A stretch of DNA of 64,000 nucleotides, taken from NCBI GenBank assembly GCA_017882855.1, contig JADGOR010000002.1, positions 32,715 to 96,714 of the forward strand, read 5' to 3'. This document shows positions 25,338 through 34,750 of this stretch, piece after piece. Each line of letters starts with the position of its first letter. Position 1 is the stretch's first letter. The stretch comes from Cellulomonas sp. (GTDB lineage Bacteria > Actinomycetota > Actinomycetes > Actinomycetales > Cellulomonadaceae). The position numbers and the translations under genes were made by a program. A model generated the notes under the pieces. The model saw only the letters and a program-made list of their open reading frames with translations, did not search any database and was not told the DNA's origin.

Positions 25338-26291
25338 ATGCCGCTGCGTCGCGGCCCAATCCCTGTCATCCGGATGAGCGAGGCCTTTGTGACCATCGAG
25401 AACAACCAGCCCGTCGTCGGCACTGCCAAGGTCAAGCGTGGCATGGCCGAGATGCTCAAGGGCGGCGTGATCATGGATGTGGTCACCGCCGACCACGCGA
25501 AGATCGCCGAGGACGCCGGGGCGGTAGCCGTGATGGCTCTCGAGCGGGTGCCCGCAGACATCCGCGCGCAGGGCGGCGTTGCCCGGATGAGCGACCCGGA
25601 TCTGATCGACGGCATCATCGCTGCCGTCTCGATCCCGGTGATGGCCAAGGCACGCATCGGGCACTTCGTCGAGGCGCAGGTCCTCCAGTCGCTCGGCGTC
25701 GACTACATCGACGAGTCCGAGGTGCTCACCCCGGCCGACTACGCGCACCACATCGACAAGTGGGCGTTCACGGTGCCGTTCGTGTGCGGCGCGACCAACC
25801 TGGGAGAGGCGCTGCGGCGGATCAGCGAGGGTGCCGCGATGATCCGCTCCAAGGGCGAGGCCGGAACCGGCGACGTCTCGAACGCCACCACGCACATGCG
25901 CACCCTCCGGGACGAGATCCGGCGCTTGACCTCGCTCCCCGAGGAGGAGCTCTACCTCGCCGCGAAGGAGCTGCAGGCGCCGTACGAGCTCGTCGTCGAG
26001 GTCGCGAAGACCGGCAAGCTCCCGGTCGTGATGTTCACCGCCGGCGGCATCGCCACCCCGTCCGACGCCGCGATGATGATGCAGCTGGGAGCGGAAGGCG
26101 TCTTCGTCGGCTCGGGCATCTTCAAGTCCGGGAACCCCGCCGAACGCGCCGCCGCGATCGTCAAGGCCACGACCTTCTTCGACGACCCGGGTGTCATCGC
26201 CTCGGTGTCGCGCGGCCTGGGTGAGGCCATGGTCGGGATCAACGTGGCCGACATCCCGGTGCCACACCGCCTGGCCGACCGCGGCTGGTGA
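25338..26291 (+). CDS. pdxS: Pyridoxal 5'-phosphate synthase, synthase subunit
   Basis: 317 residues of the PdxS/SNZ (beta/alpha)8 barrel. It makes PLP from ribose 5-phosphate, glyceraldehyde 3-phosphate and ammonia supplied by PdxT. Seen: [36 protein letters not shown] (the first catalytic Lys), [16 protein letters not shown] (second Lys) and [16 protein letters not shown], all conserved. Its partner pdxT follows after one NUDIX gene. In many actinobacteria pdxS, pdxT and yebC lie together. Confidence 0.97.
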   Translation: MPLRRGPIPVIRMSEAFVTIENNQPVVGTAKVKRGMAEMLKGGVIMDVVTADHAKIAEDAGAVAVMALERVPADIRAQGGVARMSDPDLIDGIIAAVSIPVMAKARIGHFVEAQVLQSLGVDYIDESEVLTPADYAHHIDKWAFTVPFVCGATNLGEALRRISEGAAMIRSKGEAGTGDVSNATTHMRTLRDEIRRLTSLPEEELYLAAKELQAPYELVVEVAKTGKLPVVMFTAGGIATPSDAAMMMQLGAEGVFVGSGIFKSGNPAERAAAIVKATTFFDDPGVIASVSRGLGEAMVGINVADIPVPHRLADRGW

Positions 26292-26884
26292 CGTCGGGCA
26301 CCGAGCGCCCGCCGTCGGCGCTGGGGGAACAACCCGCCACCGGGCGCCCGCTTAGCCTGGGACCCGAGTGGATCCTCGGCGCAGACGGTCTGCGATTCCG
26401 GCGTGCCGCCCGGGTGATCCTCCTCGACGCCTCCGACCGCGTGCTGCTGATGCGCGGGCACGACGTCGACCAGCCGGAGCGGCACTGGTGGTTCACGATC
26501 GGTGGTGGCATCGACGCGGGCGAGGGCGCCCGGGCGGCGGCGGTGCGCGAGCTGCGTGAGGAGACCGGAGTCGTGCTCGACCCCGCTGAGCTGGTCGGCC
26601 CCGTCTTGACCCGCTCAGCGATCTTCGACTTCTACGCCGAGCACTGCCGGCAGGACGAGGAGATATTCCTGGCCCGGACCGACGCGATGGACGTCGCCGG
26701 GCTGAGCCGGGACGGTTGGACCGACATCGAGCTGGATGTGCTCGACGGGCTCCGTTGGTGGGACCTCGACGCGCTCGACGCGGTGACCGACGAGGTGTAC
26801 CCGCTCGGTCTGGCCCGGCTTGTCGGCGGCCTCCTGAACGGCTGGGACGGCAAGGTGCGGCACCTCGAGGAAGGCCGGCACTGA
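26288..26884 (+). CDS. NUDIX hydrolase
   Basis: 198 residues. The NUDIX box is complete: [15 protein letters not shown] followed by RELREETGV, matching Gx5Ex7REUxEExGU. The N-terminal region [20 protein letters not shown] begins the fold. NUDIX enzymes hydrolyse nucleoside diphosphates linked to another group; this one's substrate cannot be told. The GTG start overlaps the pdxS stop by 4 bases and it precedes pdxT, so it may share the PLP operon transcript, although pdxT also seems to have its own -10 box. Confidence 0.88.
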   Translation: MTSGTERPPSALGEQPATGRPLSLGPEWILGADGLRFRRAARVILLDASDRVLLMRGHDVDQPERHWWFTIGGGIDAGEGARAAAVRELREETGVVLDPAELVGPVLTRSAIFDFYAEHCRQDEEIFLARTDAMDVAGLSRDGWTDIELDVLDGLRWWDLDALDAVTDEVYPLGLARLVGGLLNGWDGKVRHLEEGRH

Positions 26885-26920
26885 GGCCCGCCGACCGGCA
26901 CCGGCCCCCAGCCCGCCCCG

Positions 26921-26926
26921 TAAGAT
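26921..26926 (+). promoter_or_regulatory. -10 box placing a leaderless start on pdxT
   Basis: TAAGAT is followed by 8 bases and then the ATG at 26935, a spacing that puts the transcription start at or one to two bases before the ATG. No ribosome binding site is present. Confidence 0.5.
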
Positions 26927-26934
26927 TGCCGCTC

Positions 26935-27537
26935 ATGACCCCGACTGTCGGCGTGCTCGCGCTCCAGGGAGACGTGCGCGAGCACGTCCGGATGCTCGAG
27001 CGCTGCGCGGTGCGCGCGGTTCCGGTCCGCCGCGAGCGTGAGCTCGGAGTAGTCGACGGCATCGTGATCCCGGGGGGCGAGTCATCCACGATCGACAAGC
27101 TGTTGCGCGCGTTCGAGCTCTTCGAGCCGCTCCAGAAGGCGATCCGCGACGGGCTGCCCGCCTTCGGCTCGTGCGCCGGGATGATCCTGCTCGCGGACCG
27201 GGTGCTGGACGGTATCGAGGGCCAGCAGACGCTCGGCGGCCTCGACGTCACGGTGCGGCGCAACGCGTTCGGGCGACAGGTCGACTCGTTCGAGGCGGAG
27301 CTCGCGGTCGAGGGCGTCGAGGGAGCGCCGTTCCACGCGGTGTTCATCCGGGCGCCCTGGGTGGAGAGCGTCGGACCCCAGGCACAGGTCCTGGGCACCG
27401 TCAGCGCCGGTCCGGCCGCCGGTAGGATCGTCGCAGTGCGGCAGGGCCGCGTCATCGCCACCTCCTTCCACCCGGAGATCACGGACGACGACCGCGTCCA
27501 CCGCGTGTTCGTCGAGATCGTCCGCGAGAACAGCTAG
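26935..27537 (+). CDS. pdxT: Pyridoxal 5'-phosphate synthase, glutaminase subunit
   Basis: 200 residues, class I glutamine amidotransferase of the PdxT/SNO type. It hydrolyses glutamine and channels ammonia to PdxS. Seen: [29 protein letters not shown], the nucleophile Cys in [12 protein letters not shown], and the His/Glu pair in ATSFHPEIT. The ATG at 26935 ([13 protein letters not shown]) starts at the conserved N-terminus. Confidence 0.96.
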   Translation: MTPTVGVLALQGDVREHVRMLERCAVRAVPVRRERELGVVDGIVIPGGESSTIDKLLRAFELFEPLQKAIRDGLPAFGSCAGMILLADRVLDGIEGQQTLGGLDVTVRRNAFGRQVDSFEAELAVEGVEGAPFHAVFIRAPWVESVGPQAQVLGTVSAGPAAGRIVAVRQGRVIATSFHPEITDDDRVHRVFVEIVRENS

Positions 27538-27550
27538 GGAGTCTGCACAG

Positions 27551-28309
27551 ATGTCGGGTCACTCCAAGTGGGCCACCACCAAGCACAAGAAGGCCGTTGT
27601 CGACGCCAAGCGCGGCAAGCTCTTCGCGAAGCTGGTCAAGAACATCGAGGTGGCGGCGCGGACCGGTGGCGGCGACCTCGCCGGCAACCCGACCCTGTTC
27701 GACGCGGTCCAGAAGGCGAAGAAGTCCTCGGTCCCGAACGAGAACATCGACCGTGCGCTCAAGCGCGGTTCCGGTCAGGAGGCCGGCGGCGCCGACTACC
27801 AGTCGATCACCTACGAAGGCTACGGACCCGGTGGCGTCGCAATGCTGGTGGAGTGCCTGACCGATAACCGGAACCGGGCGGCGTCGGACGTGCGGGTGGC
27901 GTTCACCCGGAACGGCGGGTCGCTCGCGGACCCCGGCTCGGTGTCGTACCTGTTCACCCGCAAGGGCGTGATCCTGGTCGCCAAGGAGGATTCGCTCGGT
28001 GAGGACGACGTCCTGAGCGCCGTCCTCGACGCTGGCGCGGAGGAGGTCAACGACATCGGCGACAGCTACGAGGTGATCTCGGAGGCGACCGACCTCGTCA
28101 CGGTCCGGAAGGCGCTTCAGGCGGCCGGGATCGACTACGACTCCGCCGAGGTCCAGTTCCTCCCGGCGACCCAGATCGAGGTCGACGAGGATGGCGCGCG
28201 GAAGATCTTCCGGCTGATCGACGCCCTCGAGGACAGCGACGACGTGCAGAACGTGTTCGCGAACTTCGACGCCTCGGACGAGGTCCTCGCGGCCCTCGAC
28301 GCCGAGTAG
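27551..28309 (+). CDS. YebC/PmpR family regulatory protein
   Basis: 252 residues, full length. The N-terminus [20 protein letters not shown] is diagnostic of the family. Members were described as DNA-binding regulators, and recent work on related proteins links some to translation of proline-rich stretches; which applies here cannot be told. AGGGAG lies about 8 bases before the ATG. It sits between pdxT and ruvC as in most actinobacteria. Confidence 0.95.
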   Translation: MSGHSKWATTKHKKAVVDAKRGKLFAKLVKNIEVAARTGGGDLAGNPTLFDAVQKAKKSSVPNENIDRALKRGSGQEAGGADYQSITYEGYGPGGVAMLVECLTDNRNRAASDVRVAFTRNGGSLADPGSVSYLFTRKGVILVAKEDSLGEDDVLSAVLDAGAEEVNDIGDSYEVISEATDLVTVRKALQAAGIDYDSAEVQFLPATQIEVDEDGARKIFRLIDALEDSDDVQNVFANFDASDEVLAALDAE

Positions 28310-28326
28310 CTGCGAGCCGGCGGCTC

Positions 28327-28884
28327 GTGCGCGTCCTCGGCGTCGACCCGGGCCTCACGCGGTGCGGGCTCGGCGTCGTCGACTCGCTCTCGTCGCGGCG
28401 GGTCGCCCTGGTCGATGTCGGGGTGAGCCGAACCCCGCCCGATGCGGCCCTCGCGGACCGGCTGCTGCACATCGCGACCGAGCTTGACGACTGGCTGGAC
28501 CGGTATCGGCCAGATGCTGTCGCGGTGGAGCAGGTATTCGCGCAGCGCAACCTGCACACCGTGATGGGCACCTCCCAGGTGATGGGTGTCGCGATCCTCG
28601 CCGCGGCACGCCGAGGCATCCCGGTGGCGGTGCACACACCCACCGAGGTGAAGGCGGCGGTGTCCGGTTCAGGGCGCGCCGACAAGGCGCAGGTGCAAGC
28701 GATGGTCGCCCGCATCCTCGGGCTGCCGGAGGTCCCCAAGCCGGCCGATGCCGCGGACGCGCTCGCGCTGGCGATCTGCCACGTGTGGCGTGCTGCCGCT
28801 GGCACGGCCGCCCCGGGGACGAGCGGCCCCACCGCGGCGCAGCGCGCGTGGGCCGAGGCCGAGCGGGCGACCCGGCGACCGTAG
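28327..28884 (+). CDS. ruvC: Crossover junction endodeoxyribonuclease RuvC
   Basis: 185 residues. Holliday-junction resolvase with the RNase H fold: [17 protein letters not shown] (first Asp), [20 protein letters not shown] (Glu), and [15 protein letters not shown] (the late acidic pair). It works with RuvAB, encoded immediately downstream. The GTG start begins MRVLGVDPG. Confidence 0.96.
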   Translation: MRVLGVDPGLTRCGLGVVDSLSSRRVALVDVGVSRTPPDAALADRLLHIATELDDWLDRYRPDAVAVEQVFAQRNLHTVMGTSQVMGVAILAAARRGIPVAVHTPTEVKAAVSGSGRADKAQVQAMVARILGLPEVPKPADAADALALAICHVWRAAAGTAAPGTSGPTAAQRAWAEAERATRRP

Positions 28885-28971
28885 CGCCCTCGGCGCGTCG
28901 TGCTGGAGGGCACCGCGGCCCGCCGGTACGGTTCTGTTCGTACACCTGTTCGGCTACCACGGGGGCACCCA

Positions 28972-29601
28972 GTGATCGCATCGGTGCGCGGCAACGTGCA
29001 ATCCGTCTCGCTCGACAGCGCGGTGATCGAGGTCGGCGGGCTCGGGTTCCTGGTGCAGGCGACACCGGCGACCCTCGCCGCTCTGCGGGTCGGCGAGGCG
29101 GTTGCGCTGGACACGTCGATGGTGGTGCGTGAGGACTCGCTCACCCTGTACGGGTTCGCCGACGCCGATGAGCGCGAGGTGTTCGAGATCGTCCAGTCGG
29201 TCTCAGGCGTGGGGCCACGGATCGCGATGGCGATGCTCGCCGTGCACACGCCCGAGGGGTTGCGACGGGCGGTGGCGGGGGAGGACCTGGCGGCCCTGAT
29301 GCGGGTCCCCGGCATCGGCCGCAAGGGGGCTCAACGGCTCGTGCTCGAGCTGGCGGACCGCCTCGGCCCGCCGAGCGGGACCAGCTCGACCGAAGGTGCC
29401 GGCGGCCGGACGGCGGCTCGGACGCCGGACCGGCGAGGTCAGGTTGCGGAAGCACTGGCGGGCCTCGGCTGGAGCGCGCGACCTGCGGAGGACGCGGTCG
29501 CTGCCGTCGTAGGGGCCGGTCCAGGGCCGACCACCGACGCCGAGGTCGCGGCCCTGCTGCGGGCGGCACTCGCGAAGCTGAGCGGAGTGACCCGTGGCTG
29601 A
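28972..29601 (+). CDS. ruvA: Holliday junction branch migration protein RuvA
   Basis: 209 residues. An N-terminal OB fold ([20 protein letters not shown]), central helix-hairpin-helix pairs ([13 protein letters not shown] and [16 protein letters not shown]), and a C-terminal RuvB-binding domain after a Gly/Thr-rich linker. It tetramerises on the junction and loads RuvB. The GTG at 28972 has a G-rich stretch about 8 bases upstream. Its end overlaps the ruvB start by 8 bases. Confidence 0.95.
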   Translation: MIASVRGNVQSVSLDSAVIEVGGLGFLVQATPATLAALRVGEAVALDTSMVVREDSLTLYGFADADEREVFEIVQSVSGVGPRIAMAMLAVHTPEGLRRAVAGEDLAALMRVPGIGRKGAQRLVLELADRLGPPSGTSSTEGAGGRTAARTPDRRGQVAEALAGLGWSARPAEDAVAAVVGAGPGPTTDAEVAALLRAALAKLSGVTRG

Positions 29602-30643
29602 CCTGATCGACTCCGAGCTCGACGGGGCCGCGCCGCGGGTCGTGGACGCGGGCGCGGACGCGCGGGAGCGGGCGGCCGAGGCTGCTCTTCGACCGCGGCG
29701 GCTGGACGAGTTCGTCGGCCAGGACGTGGTCAAGGACCAGCTCGCGCTGGTGCTGCACGCGGCACTCGGGCGCGGCGCGGCGCCCGACCACGTGCTGCTC
29801 TCGGGACCGCCCGGCCTCGGCAAGACCACCCTGGCGATGATCATTGCCGCCGAGCTCGGCGCGCCGCTGCGGATCACCTCCGGTCCGGCGATCCAGCACG
29901 CCGGCGACCTCGCCGCGGTGCTCTCGTCCCTCGAGGAGGGTGAGGTGCTCTTCCTGGACGAGATCCACCGCCTGGCCCGCCCGGTCGAGGAGATGCTCTA
30001 CCTGGCGATGGAGGACTTCCGGGTCGACGTCATCGTCGGCAAGGGTCCGGGTGCGACGGCGATCCCGCTCACGCTGCCGCCGTTCACCGTCGTCGGCGCC
30101 ACCACCCGGGCCGGGCTGCTCCCGGCGCCGCTCCGGGACCGGTTCGGCTTCACGGCTCACCTGGACTTCTACTCGTCCGAGGAGCTCGTGCGCGTCCTCG
30201 TCCGCTCGGCCCGGCTGCTGGGCCTCGAGCTGCCGGGCGACGCGGCGGATGAGATCGCGACCCGTTCGCGTGGGACCCCGCGGATTGCGAACCGGTTGCT
30301 GCGGCGCGTTCGTGACTGGTCCCAGGTGCGGGGCTCCGGCCGCCTCGACCTGGCGGCGGCGCGAGCGGCGCTGGACGTGTACGAGGTCGATGTGCGTGGC
30401 CTCGATCGCCTGGACCGTGCGGTGCTGCGCGCCCTGTGCGAGCAGTTCCGGGGCGGCCCGGTGGGACTGACCACGCTCGCGGTGGCAGTCGGGGAGGAGC
30501 CGGAGACGGTCGAGACGGTGGTGGAGCCGTTCCTGGTCCGCGAGGGCCTGATCGGACGGACCCCGCGCGGTCGGGTCGCGACGACCCTGGCGTGGGAACA
30601 CCTGGGGCTGACAGCTCCTCGCGACGCGGCCCTCTTCGACTAG
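29594..30643 (+). CDS. ruvB: Holliday junction branch migration ATPase RuvB
   Basis: 349 residues. AAA+ helicase motor: [18 protein letters not shown], Walker [13 protein letters not shown], Walker [12 protein letters not shown], sensor 1 [11 protein letters not shown], arginine finger RDRFGF, and a C-terminal winged helix ending in [21 protein letters not shown] start inside ruvA, implying translational coupling. Confidence 0.97.
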   Translation: MADLIDSELDGAAPRVVDAGADARERAAEAALRPRRLDEFVGQDVVKDQLALVLHAALGRGAAPDHVLLSGPPGLGKTTLAMIIAAELGAPLRITSGPAIQHAGDLAAVLSSLEEGEVLFLDEIHRLARPVEEMLYLAMEDFRVDVIVGKGPGATAIPLTLPPFTVVGATTRAGLLPAPLRDRFGFTAHLDFYSSEELVRVLVRSARLLGLELPGDAADEIATRSRGTPRIANRLLRRVRDWSQVRGSGRLDLAAARAALDVYEVDVRGLDRLDRAVLRALCEQFRGGPVGLTTLAVAVGEEPETVETVVEPFLVREGLIGRTPRGRVATTLAWEHLGLTAPRDAALFD

Positions 30644-30656
30644 CCGGACCGACTCA

Positions 30657-30686
30657 TTGGTCTGCGGGTCCGCGCTCGCCTAGACT
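30657..30686 (+). promoter_or_regulatory. Probable promoter for yajC-secD-secF
   Basis: TTGGTC at 30657-30662 and TAGACT at 30681-30686, separated by 18 bases, lie just after the ruvB stop. Transcription would start near 30693, giving a 36-base leader to the ATG at 30729. Confidence 0.55.
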
Positions 30687-30728
30687 GCGCCCGACACAAT
30701 GGCCACTCGAAGAGATCGGCACACGTTC

Positions 30729-31091
30729 ATGGACCCAGGAACTTTTGCCTTCGTAGCACTGGCCCTCGGCGCGTTGTGGTTCATGACAAGCCGCACCCGT
30801 CGGCAGCAGCGCACGGCGATGGGCTTCAGGGCGAACTTGGCACCGGGCCAGCAGGTGATGACGGGGTCGGGGTTCTTCGGCACGGTCGTCGAGGTGGACG
30901 GCGACGCGATCACACTCGAGTCCGCCGGAAGCCGTAGCATCTGGATCCGCGCCGCGGTCCTGAAGCTGGCGGAACCTCCGGTTGCGGTGCCCGATGACGA
31001 GGTTGACGCCGACGGAACCGGTACCGTCGAAGTGCCTGACGACATCTCCTCGCTCGACCCTGGCGACACAGGCGCGCCGCCCACGAACTGA
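30729..31091 (+). CDS. yajC: Preprotein translocase subunit YajC
   Basis: 120 residues from ATG at 30729; an ATG at 30699 would add ten residues. One membrane helix (GTFAFVALALGALWFMTSRT) is followed by the conserved RRQQRTAMGFRANLAPGQQV and MTGSGFFGTVVEVDGDAITL. The C-terminus is acidic. YajC associates with SecDF, encoded next, in the auxiliary translocase complex. Confidence 0.92.
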   Translation: MDPGTFAFVALALGALWFMTSRTRRQQRTAMGFRANLAPGQQVMTGSGFFGTVVEVDGDAITLESAGSRSIWIRAAVLKLAEPPVAVPDDEVDADGTGTVEVPDDISSLDPGDTGAPPTN

Positions 31092-31166
31092 CCTGCCGGC
31101 GCTGCAAGCGCGCGGCCCAAGAACGCGTCCAGCAATGGACGCGCACGTAGGAGAGAAGACAGACCC

Positions 31167-33014
31167 GTGGTCTCAAACACGCGCGGACCCCGCCCGGTGC
31201 GAACGATTGTCGTTCTCGCGCTGGCCATCGCGATCCTGTTCGCGACGATCATCGCCGGCACCCACTGGTCGAAGGCGACCTTGGTCCCCAAGCTCGGCCT
31301 CGATCTCCAAGGCGGCACGCAGGTCATCCTGACGCCGATCATCAGCTCGGGCGCCCAGGTCTCCGACACGACGATCTCGGAAGCCATCAGGATCATCCGG
31401 CAGCGGGTCGACTCCTCCGGTGTGTCCGAGGCGCAGATCACCAGCCAGGGCGGCCAGAACATCGTCGTCGGGATACCGGGCAAGCCCGACCAGGCGACGT
31501 TGGATCTGGTGCGGAAGTCCGCGCTCATGCGGTTCCGCGCGGTTCTGGGCGAAGCAGCGCCTAACGGAAAGTCCACCAGCGCTACGCCGACCGCGTCACC
31601 GTCGGCCTCGGCCAGCGCGTCACCGTCGGCCTCGGCCAGCGCGTCACCGTCGGCCTCGGCCAGCGCATCGCCGTCCGCGAGCCCGACCGCCTCGGCGGCC
31701 CCGATCACCCAGCCGACCGACACCCCGACGACGAAGCCGACCTCCGCGAGCGACCAGGCGTGGGTCACCCCTTCCCTGACGGCCGCCTTCGACAACCTCG
31801 ACTGCACGAACCCGGAAAACCGAACCGGCGGCGGCGCGGACGCTCTGGACCTCCCGCTGGTTGCGTGCGACCCCCAAGGAACGGCCAAGTACATGCTCGG
31901 CCCGGCCGAGATCGAGGGCAATGATCTGTCGAGTGCCACTTCCGGGCTGAAGACGGGCCCGAACGGCGTGGTGACGAACGAGTGGGTGGTGGAGCTTCAG
32001 TTCAACGGAGTCGGCGGAACGAAGTTCTCGACGATCACCCAGCGGCTCTTGCCCCTGACCTCGCCGTCGAACCAGTTTGCGATGGTTCTGGATGGTTTGG
32101 TGATCTCCGCTCCGGCAGTTCAGTCGGCCATCCTCGATGGGCGGGCCGAGATCTCCGGCGGCAACATGACTCGCACGTCGGCGGCGACCCTGGCCAACCA
32201 GCTCAGTTTCGGCGCCTTGCCACTCACCTTCAAGGTGCTGAGCGAAGATCAGGTCTCAGCCACCCTGGGGGCCGAGCAGCTGCAGCGCGGACTCTTGGCC
32301 GGCCTGATCGGTCTGATCCTGGTGGTCATCTACTCGATGCTCCAGTACCGGACCCTGGGGCTGGTCACGGTCGCGTCGCTGACGATCGCGGGCCTCATCA
32401 CCTACGGGCTGATCACCCTGCTGTCGTGGACTCAGGGCTACCGGCTGAGCCTCCCCGGCGTCGCGGGCATCATCGTGTCGATCGGTATCACCGCGGACTC
32501 GTTCATCGTGTTCTTCGAGCGGGTCCGCGATGAACTGCGCGAGGGGCGCACCCTGTATGCCGCGATCGAACAGGGCTGGGAGCGGGCCCGGCGCACGATC
32601 CTGGCCGCCGACGGGGTGAACTTCCTGGCCGCCGTAGTGCTGTACTTCCTCGCCGTCGGCGGCGTTCAAGGCTTCGCGTACACCCTTGGCCTCACGACGC
32701 TGGTCGACCTGCTCGTGGTCTTCGCCTTCACCCACCAGGTGCTGCGGCTGCTCGCGCGCACCCCGTTCTTCGCCGAGGGGCACAAGTTCTCCGGCCTCGA
32801 TCCGAGCCTGCTCGGAAGTGCTGGTGTTCGCTATCGGGGACGCGGGCAGGTCGGCAAGCCGGCTCTGGCCGGGGTTGCGTCCGTGGCGCCCGATGACGGC
32901 GAGCGACTGACCATCGCGGAGCGGCGCGCCGCAGCCGCGCGGAGCCAAGCGGCGGGCGAGCGGAAGAAGCCGACTGACGCGGGATCGGGATCGAGCATGG
33001 GGAGCGACAGCTGA
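31167..33014 (+). CDS. secD: Protein translocase subunit SecD
   Basis: 615 residues, RND-type proton-driven translocation subunit. The first helix IVVLALAIAILFATIIAG is followed by LGLDLQGGTQVILTP and IRIIRQRVDSSGVSEAQI. The C-terminal half has five helices and the proton-path motif IIVSIGITADSFIVFFERVRDELR. Residues about 140-190 are a low-complexity Ser/Ala/Pro insertion in the periplasmic domain, encoded by three 24-bp repeats. The GTG start has GGAGAGAAG about 7 bases upstream. It is joined to secF by TGATG. Confidence 0.96.
   Translation: MVSNTRGPRPVRTIVVLALAIAILFATIIAGTHWSKATLVPKLGLDLQGGTQVILTPIISSGAQVSDTTISEAIRIIRQRVDSSGVSEAQITSQGGQNIVVGIPGKPDQATLDLVRKSALMRFRAVLGEAAPNGKSTSATPTASPSASASASPSASASASPSASASASPSASPTASAAPITQPTDTPTTKPTSASDQAWVTPSLTAAFDNLDCTNPENRTGGGADALDLPLVACDPQGTAKYMLGPAEIEGNDLSSATSGLKTGPNGVVTNEWVVELQFNGVGGTKFSTITQRLLPLTSPSNQFAMVLDGLVISAPAVQSAILDGRAEISGGNMTRTSAATLANQLSFGALPLTFKVLSEDQVSATLGAEQLQRGLLAGLIGLILVVIYSMLQYRTLGLVTVASLTIAGLITYGLITLLSWTQGYRLSLPGVAGIIVSIGITADSFIVFFERVRDELREGRTLYAAIEQGWERARRTILAADGVNFLAAVVLYFLAVGGVQGFAYTLGLTTLVDLLVVFAFTHQVLRLLARTPFFAEGHKFSGLDPSLLGSAGVRYRGRGQVGKPALAGVASVAPDDGERLTIAERRAAAARSQAAGERKKPTDAGSGSSMGSDS
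31592..31663. repeat. Three tandem 24-bp repeats inside secD
   Basis: Three perfect copies of a 24-base unit (31592-31615, 31616-31639, 31640-31663) with a diverged fourth partial copy after. Each adds eight residues (SPSASASA-type) to the extracytoplasmic insertion. Being a multiple of three, copy-number changes would stay in frame. Confidence 0.92.
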
Positions 33015-34129
33015 TGGCCGTGGGATTCGCCCAGTGGGGCAACGACCTGTACTCCGGCAAGCGTTCCTACAACATCGTCGGTCGGCGCAACCGGTGGTTC
33101 ATCCTGTCCGGCGTGCTCGTCGCGCTGGCCGTGACGCTTCTTCTCGTTCGCGGTCTGAACGCTGGGATCGAGTTCCGGGGTGGCTCACAGTTCCTGGTCT
33201 CGAACGTGCCGAACACCTCGCAGCAGATCGCGACGGACGCCGTCGCGGGCGTTGAGCAGGCAGACGTGCCGTTGGTCTCGGTGGTGGGCGGCGGCTCGGT
33301 CCGGGTGCAGACCGGTGACCTGACACCCGAGCAGGTGACCGGCATCCGGACGGCCCTCGCGTCCGGCTACGGCGTCGCGGTCTCGGACGTCACGTCGACG
33401 TTCATCGGCCCGAGCTGGGGCGCCGACGTGACCCAGAAGGCCGTCCGCGGCCTGATCGTCTTCATGGTGCTCGTCGCGCTCGTGATGACCCTCTACTTCC
33501 GGGACTGGCGAATGGCCGTTTCGGGCCTGGTCGCTCTCGTCCACGACCTGATCCTCACCGTCGGCGTGTATGCCGCGGTCGGCTTCGAGGTGACCCCCGC
33601 GGGTGTGATCGGCCTCTTGACGATCCTCGGGTATTCGATCTACGACACGGTGGTCGTCTTCGACAAGGTCCGCGAGAACACGGCGGGCGTTGCGGACCAG
33701 AAGCGCCACACCTATGCGGAGCTCGCAAATCTCGCGCTGAACCAGACCTTGGTGCGCTCGATCAACACCTCGGTCGTGGCGCTGCTGCCAGTTGCCGCGA
33801 TTCTGTTCATCGGCTCGTTCCTGCTCGGGGCCGGAACATTGCGCGACATCGCCCTGGCGCTCTTCGTCGGCATGATCGCCGGGACGTTCTCGTCGATCTT
33901 CATCGCTACGCCGCTCCAGGTGGCGCTGCGCGGGCGCGAGGCGAATATCGCCGCGCACACGGCGGCCGTCCTGCAGCGCCGGGTCGCTGAAGGCCTCTCG
34001 GTGACGGAGTCCGGTGTTCCGTTGCCTGTCATCGTGAGCGCGGCGCCGCTGCACGCCGGTGAGCACCGCGGCGCGGCTGCGCAACCGAAGAGCAAGAAGC
34101 GTCGGTCCCCGCCGAGCCCGAGACGCTGA
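33014..34129 (+). CDS. secF: Protein translocase subunit SecF
   Basis: 371 residues. SecF partner of SecD: GIEFRGGSQFLV after the first helix, then VYAAVGFEVTPAGVIGLLTI, GYSIYDTVVVFDKVRENTAG (proton path) and NQTLVRSINTSVVALLPVAA. The C-terminus ends in a basic tail (KSKKRRSPPSPRR). Its ATG overlaps the secD TGA (TGATG), so the two are made together. Confidence 0.96.
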   Translation: MAVGFAQWGNDLYSGKRSYNIVGRRNRWFILSGVLVALAVTLLLVRGLNAGIEFRGGSQFLVSNVPNTSQQIATDAVAGVEQADVPLVSVVGGGSVRVQTGDLTPEQVTGIRTALASGYGVAVSDVTSTFIGPSWGADVTQKAVRGLIVFMVLVALVMTLYFRDWRMAVSGLVALVHDLILTVGVYAAVGFEVTPAGVIGLLTILGYSIYDTVVVFDKVRENTAGVADQKRHTYAELANLALNQTLVRSINTSVVALLPVAAILFIGSFLLGAGTLRDIALALFVGMIAGTFSSIFIATPLQVALRGREANIAAHTAAVLQRRVAEGLSVTESGVPLPVIVSAAPLHAGEHRGAAAQPKSKKRRSPPSPRR

Positions 34130-34140
34130 TCCGAAAGCCG

Positions 34141-34689
34141 GTGACTGGCATGACTGCCAACCCGGATCGGGTTCAGATCGCTGAGCGGGTCCGGGCGCTC
34201 GTGCGGGACATCCCGGACTACCCGGAACCGGGCGTCGTCTTCAAGGACATCACGCCGTTGCTCGCGGACGGGCCTGCCTTCTCAGCGGTGATCGACTACC
34301 TGGCCGGCTGCGCCGGTGAGATCGACCTGGTCGCGGGCATGGAAGCTCGCGGCTTCATCTTCGGTGCGCCCGTGGCGCACGCCCTGGGAGTCGGCTTCCT
34401 CCCCGTCCGTAAGGCCGGGAAGCTGCCACATGTGACACTCCAGACTTCCTATGACCTCGAGTACGGCAGCGCGTCGATCGAGATCCACGCCGACTCGGTC
34501 TCGCCGGGGACCCGCGTCCTTGTGGTCGATGACGTGCTCGCCACGGGGGGAACGGCAGCGGCGACCGCTCGACTCCTCGAAGAGGCCGGTGCGGTGGTCA
34601 CTCGGCTGGCCTTCCTGCTGGAGATCTCCGCGCTGGGCGGTCGCGCGCTGCTCGCCGGGCGCGAGATGGACGTCATCCTCTCGGTCTGA
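34141..34689 (+). CDS. apt: Adenine phosphoribosyltransferase
   Basis: 182 residues. It converts adenine plus PRPP to AMP. Seen: [20 protein letters not shown] at the N-terminus, [15 protein letters not shown], and the PRPP loop [20 protein letters not shown]. Either GTG at 34141 or ATG at 34150 could be the start. The secD-secF-apt-relA order is conserved in actinobacteria. Confidence 0.95.
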   Translation: MTGMTANPDRVQIAERVRALVRDIPDYPEPGVVFKDITPLLADGPAFSAVIDYLAGCAGEIDLVAGMEARGFIFGAPVAHALGVGFLPVRKAGKLPHVTLQTSYDLEYGSASIEIHADSVSPGTRVLVVDDVLATGGTAAATARLLEEAGAVVTRLAFLLEISALGGRALLAGREMDVILSV

Positions 34690-34750
34690 CACCCGCGCCG
34701 TAGACTGGGGCGGTGGTTGTTGGTCCGCGCTGACGAGGGAGGTGTCCGCG

